NCBI GenBank assembly: GCA_002382325.1
Contig: DGAG01000007.1
Location: forward strand, 372,001 to 436,000
Source: Epsilonproteobacteria bacterium UBA4036
GTDB lineage: Bacteria; Campylobacterota; Campylobacteria; Campylobacterales; Arcobacteraceae
Direction: 5' to 3'
Length of the DNA stretch: 64,000 bases
Position 1 is the stretch's first letter. The number at the start of each line of letters is the position of its first letter. Shown here piece after piece: positions 62,287 to 64,000 of the stretch. The notes beneath the pieces are model-generated. The model did not search any database, was not told the origin of the DNA, and worked only from the letters and a program-made list of their open reading frames with translations. The position numbers and the translations under genes are program-made.

Positions 62287-62940
62287 ATGGCATTTAAACA
62301 CTATCACTCTATTTTTGCAGAGATTCAAAAAAGCAATTTTTTGCGGATTCAATCATTGGTTCTGTTTATTATTACGTATATTGATTGGACGTTAATTCCT
62401 TTTATTACCAAACTTGAAGGTACCTATCTTCCTGTATATATGATAAGTTTTTATATGCTCATTGCTGCTTTAGATGGGTTTATTCATCCTCTTTTTAAAA
62501 ACATTAAAATATACAACATCTATATGTTTGCCATCATTTTAGACCTCATTCAAATTATCAGTTATTTGACTTTCAGCCAATCCATTGTTGTCTTTACGTA
62601 TATTATTTTAACCATCTTTACCGTTCAAGGCATTACGTTTGAAATTGCCCGTATTCACACCGTTGATTTTATGCAAGAAGAAGCCGTGCATTTAAAAGAT
62701 TATTTGATGATTCGATCACTGATGATTTCAGCTGCCATTGTAGCAGGAAGTTTAACCGCCATACTTTTTGATTATTTCAGCAGTAACTTAGCCTATCTTT
62801 TAATTTATTTGTCTGTTTTAGGCTTTGTAGGAATTGTTTATCAGTATAAATTGTATCTGAAATTTAAAACCCGACTGTGCAATGCCAAAGTCAAAATCAA
62901 AAAAGAGAAACTCAAACTCTTCGAAAAGTTTAGAATTTAA
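62287..62940 (+). CDS. Hypothetical membrane protein, six-helix
   Basis: 217 aa from ATG 62287; TGGAATG precedes it, while ATG 62278 has no site. About six hydrophobic segments spread over residues 20-200. It reads like half of an MFS carrier (SFYMLIAALDGFIHPLFKN, LDLIQIISYLTF), but no complete signature. Its stop overlaps the convergent HypF-like gene by four bases. Function unknown. Confidence 0.75.
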   Translation: MAFKHYHSIFAEIQKSNFLRIQSLVLFIITYIDWTLIPFITKLEGTYLPVYMISFYMLIAALDGFIHPLFKNIKIYNIYMFAIILDLIQIISYLTFSQSIVVFTYIILTIFTVQGITFEIARIHTVDFMQEEAVHLKDYLMIRSLMISAAIVAGSLTAILFDYFSSNLAYLLIYLSVLGFVGIVYQYKLYLKFKTRLCNAKVKIKKEKLKLFEKFRI

Positions 62941-64000
62941 GTAGCCCAAGGGGCTACTTTCACCACATACTCATTATAATCTAACGGATACTCTTTGGGG
63001 ATAATGACATTAAATGTTTTATTTAATGCTTTGTATGTTTTTTCCATCAAAGTCGTATTGGCAAACATATTGCCGCATAAAATGACTTCATTACACTCAA
63101 ATTCATTTTTAAGTTGCGTTACGGTGTTGCCTATAAACTCACTCAAACTTTCATAAAAAGAAAACGCCAGTAAATCATTGGGTACGCCAGCAAGTTTATA
63201 GCTCATCATACTTTGCACAATTCTTCGATAATCCAAATAATTAACTCCATCAATTTTGATGACTTTCATATCAATATTAATACCACTTTTTGCACTGTAA
63301 TTAAACGCCAAGGATTCAAACTCACGGCTGTTTTTAATCTCTAAGAAATAGGAAATCAGATTAATAATCGATTCAAATCCACATGAATCTTTAAAAACCA
63401 AATGAGTGTTTTCAAAAAGATGAGGGAATCTCTTTTTATAGTTTTCAATCAATCGTGGAGTGTTTTCATCAATCTCACTGATCTCTTCTAAATTTGTGGC
63501 TAAATTTAAATAGATATTAGGCACACTCACAACCGTTTTTTTCCCATGAGTTGGTGTATAAATAACCATTTCACTGTTGCTGTTTTTATTGGTAAAATAG
63601 ACCCCAATACAAGAAGAAGTACGTTTGTTAAATTGTGTTAAAATCGATTTAAAAACCCCACCATGAAAATCAAAGTACTCTTTGGAGGTATTAAAAACTC
63701 TTGAAGAGCTGTAGTCAAATTTGGGGAAAAGTCCACTGTTCCCTTCAATTACAAAAATATGTTTATCCACGTAGCCCACTTTAATGGCATCACAGGTTGG
63801 TGTTGTATGACAATAGATTAAAGCATTTAAACCCAAAGCCTTCGCTTCATACGCCAATAAAAAAGTGGCTTTATCGTAAGGCATTTTCGCGTAAATGGTA
63901 TTGGTTGGGCTGTATTGGCTTTGTGCATTGGCTTTAAAATTAAGTTTTAATTTGACCAAAGGTCGTTCAATGGAACATAACAGTTCGACATCTTTTTGAT
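62937..64000 (-). CDS. HypF-like paralogue, 5' end cut by window
   Basis: The frame stays open to base 64000, so the gene starts outside; more than 340 aa are visible. Read against HypF (58102-60330), ELLCSIERPLVKLK and IYAKMPYDKATFLLAYEAK line up with the C-terminal part of its YrdC-like domain, and VILCGNMFANTTLMEK lines up with VVFTGGVFQNKTLLEQ of its Kae1-like domain. The TSANLSDEP loop of HypF has become CHTTPTCDA here, and the HDG/D metal residues look changed. A shortened, diverged HypF relative, possibly without carbamoyltransferase activity. Confidence 0.7.
   Translation of the reverse strand, partial: QKDVELLCSIERPLVKLKLNFKANAQSQYSPTNTIYAKMPYDKATFLLAYEAKALGLNALIYCHTTPTCDAIKVGYVDKHIFVIEGNSGLFPKFDYSSSRVFNTSKEYFDFHGGVFKSILTQFNKRTSSCIGVYFTNKNSNSEMVIYTPTHGKKTVVSVPNIYLNLATNLEEISEIDENTPRLIENYKKRFPHLFENTHLVFKDSCGFESIINLISYFLEIKNSREFESLAFNYSAKSGINIDMKVIKIDGVNYLDYRRIVQSMMSYKLAGVPNDLLAFSFYESLSEFIGNTVTQLKNEFECNEVILCGNMFANTTLMEKTYKALNKTFNVIIPKEYPLDYNEYVVKVAPWAT

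Noticed and set aside
1..64000. CRISPR array, rRNA or tRNA genes, prophage
   Set aside because: No regularly spaced repeats, no conserved rRNA stretches, no recognisable cloverleaf genes and no phage structural genes were seen.

Overview
ORGANISM. The window is low-GC chromosomal DNA that most resembles a marine or free-living member of Campylobacterota, probably Arcobacteraceae. The grounds are the rpmJ-rpsM-rpsK-rpsD-rpoA-rplQ block, the long TrmB, the 396-aa DapD type, a Cj0069-family protein, the RodA/RluA/FN3-lipoprotein/TrmB/FtsE/FtsX/EnvC neighbourhood and a HypX-linked hyp cluster. Species and genus are inferred; no rRNA or tRNA gene was recognised.

LAYOUT. (1) 1-4382 is a chromosomal integron: an IntI-type recombinase on + (GTG start at 3420), an attI region, and at least five promoterless gene cassettes on -. 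Each cassette ends in an attC site (1-42 partial, 685-753, 1278-1409, 1728-1796, 2807-2876), and the array runs off the left edge. (2) 4450-10470 is housekeeping on -: guaB, gatA and the alpha-operon r-proteins with rpoA. (3) 10743-21573 holds a three-domain MBL/GAF/HD-GYP phosphodiesterase, a HIT protein, a BCCT transporter, a DHH phosphoesterase, leuD-leuB, and rpoD with an acidic insert. (4) 21560-32868 holds atpZ, hemL, a TonB-like gene, an agmatinase-family gene, rodA, and a + strand run from rluA to ftsEX, envC and a glycosyltransferase. (5) 32885-41400 holds small and hypothetical genes, an ABC-F ATPase, dapD, a ribbon-helix-helix/PIN toxin-antitoxin pair, and a priA operon with a pseudopilin. 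(6) 41520-60330 holds NiFe-hydrogenase maturation genes (hypX, hypA, hypE, hypD, hypC, hypB, hypF). Between hypD and hypE lies a defence-type block (antitoxin, MazF, McrC, a DUF1016/PD-(D/E)XK nuclease, McrB) followed by a 3-hydroxyisobutyrate-dehydrogenase-like gene. (7) 60486-64000 holds a lactate permease, a small membrane protein and a HypF paralogue that runs off the right edge.

HOW IT FITS TOGETHER. Two kinds of accessory DNA stand out: the integron, and the McrC-nuclease-McrB plus MazF block that splits the hyp genes. Each sits beside one copy of a related two-level hairpin element (4450-4572 and 49888-50020), each copy touching the stop codon of a core gene (guaB, hypD). The hyp genes, including HypX, which is known to supply the CO ligand under air, suggest a NiFe hydrogenase made under oxic or microoxic conditions. 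No hydrogenase structural gene lies in the window. The best candidates for something undescribed are the Campylobacterota integron with its unknown cassettes and the mcrC-DUF1016-mcrB operon fused behind a toxin-antitoxin promoter.
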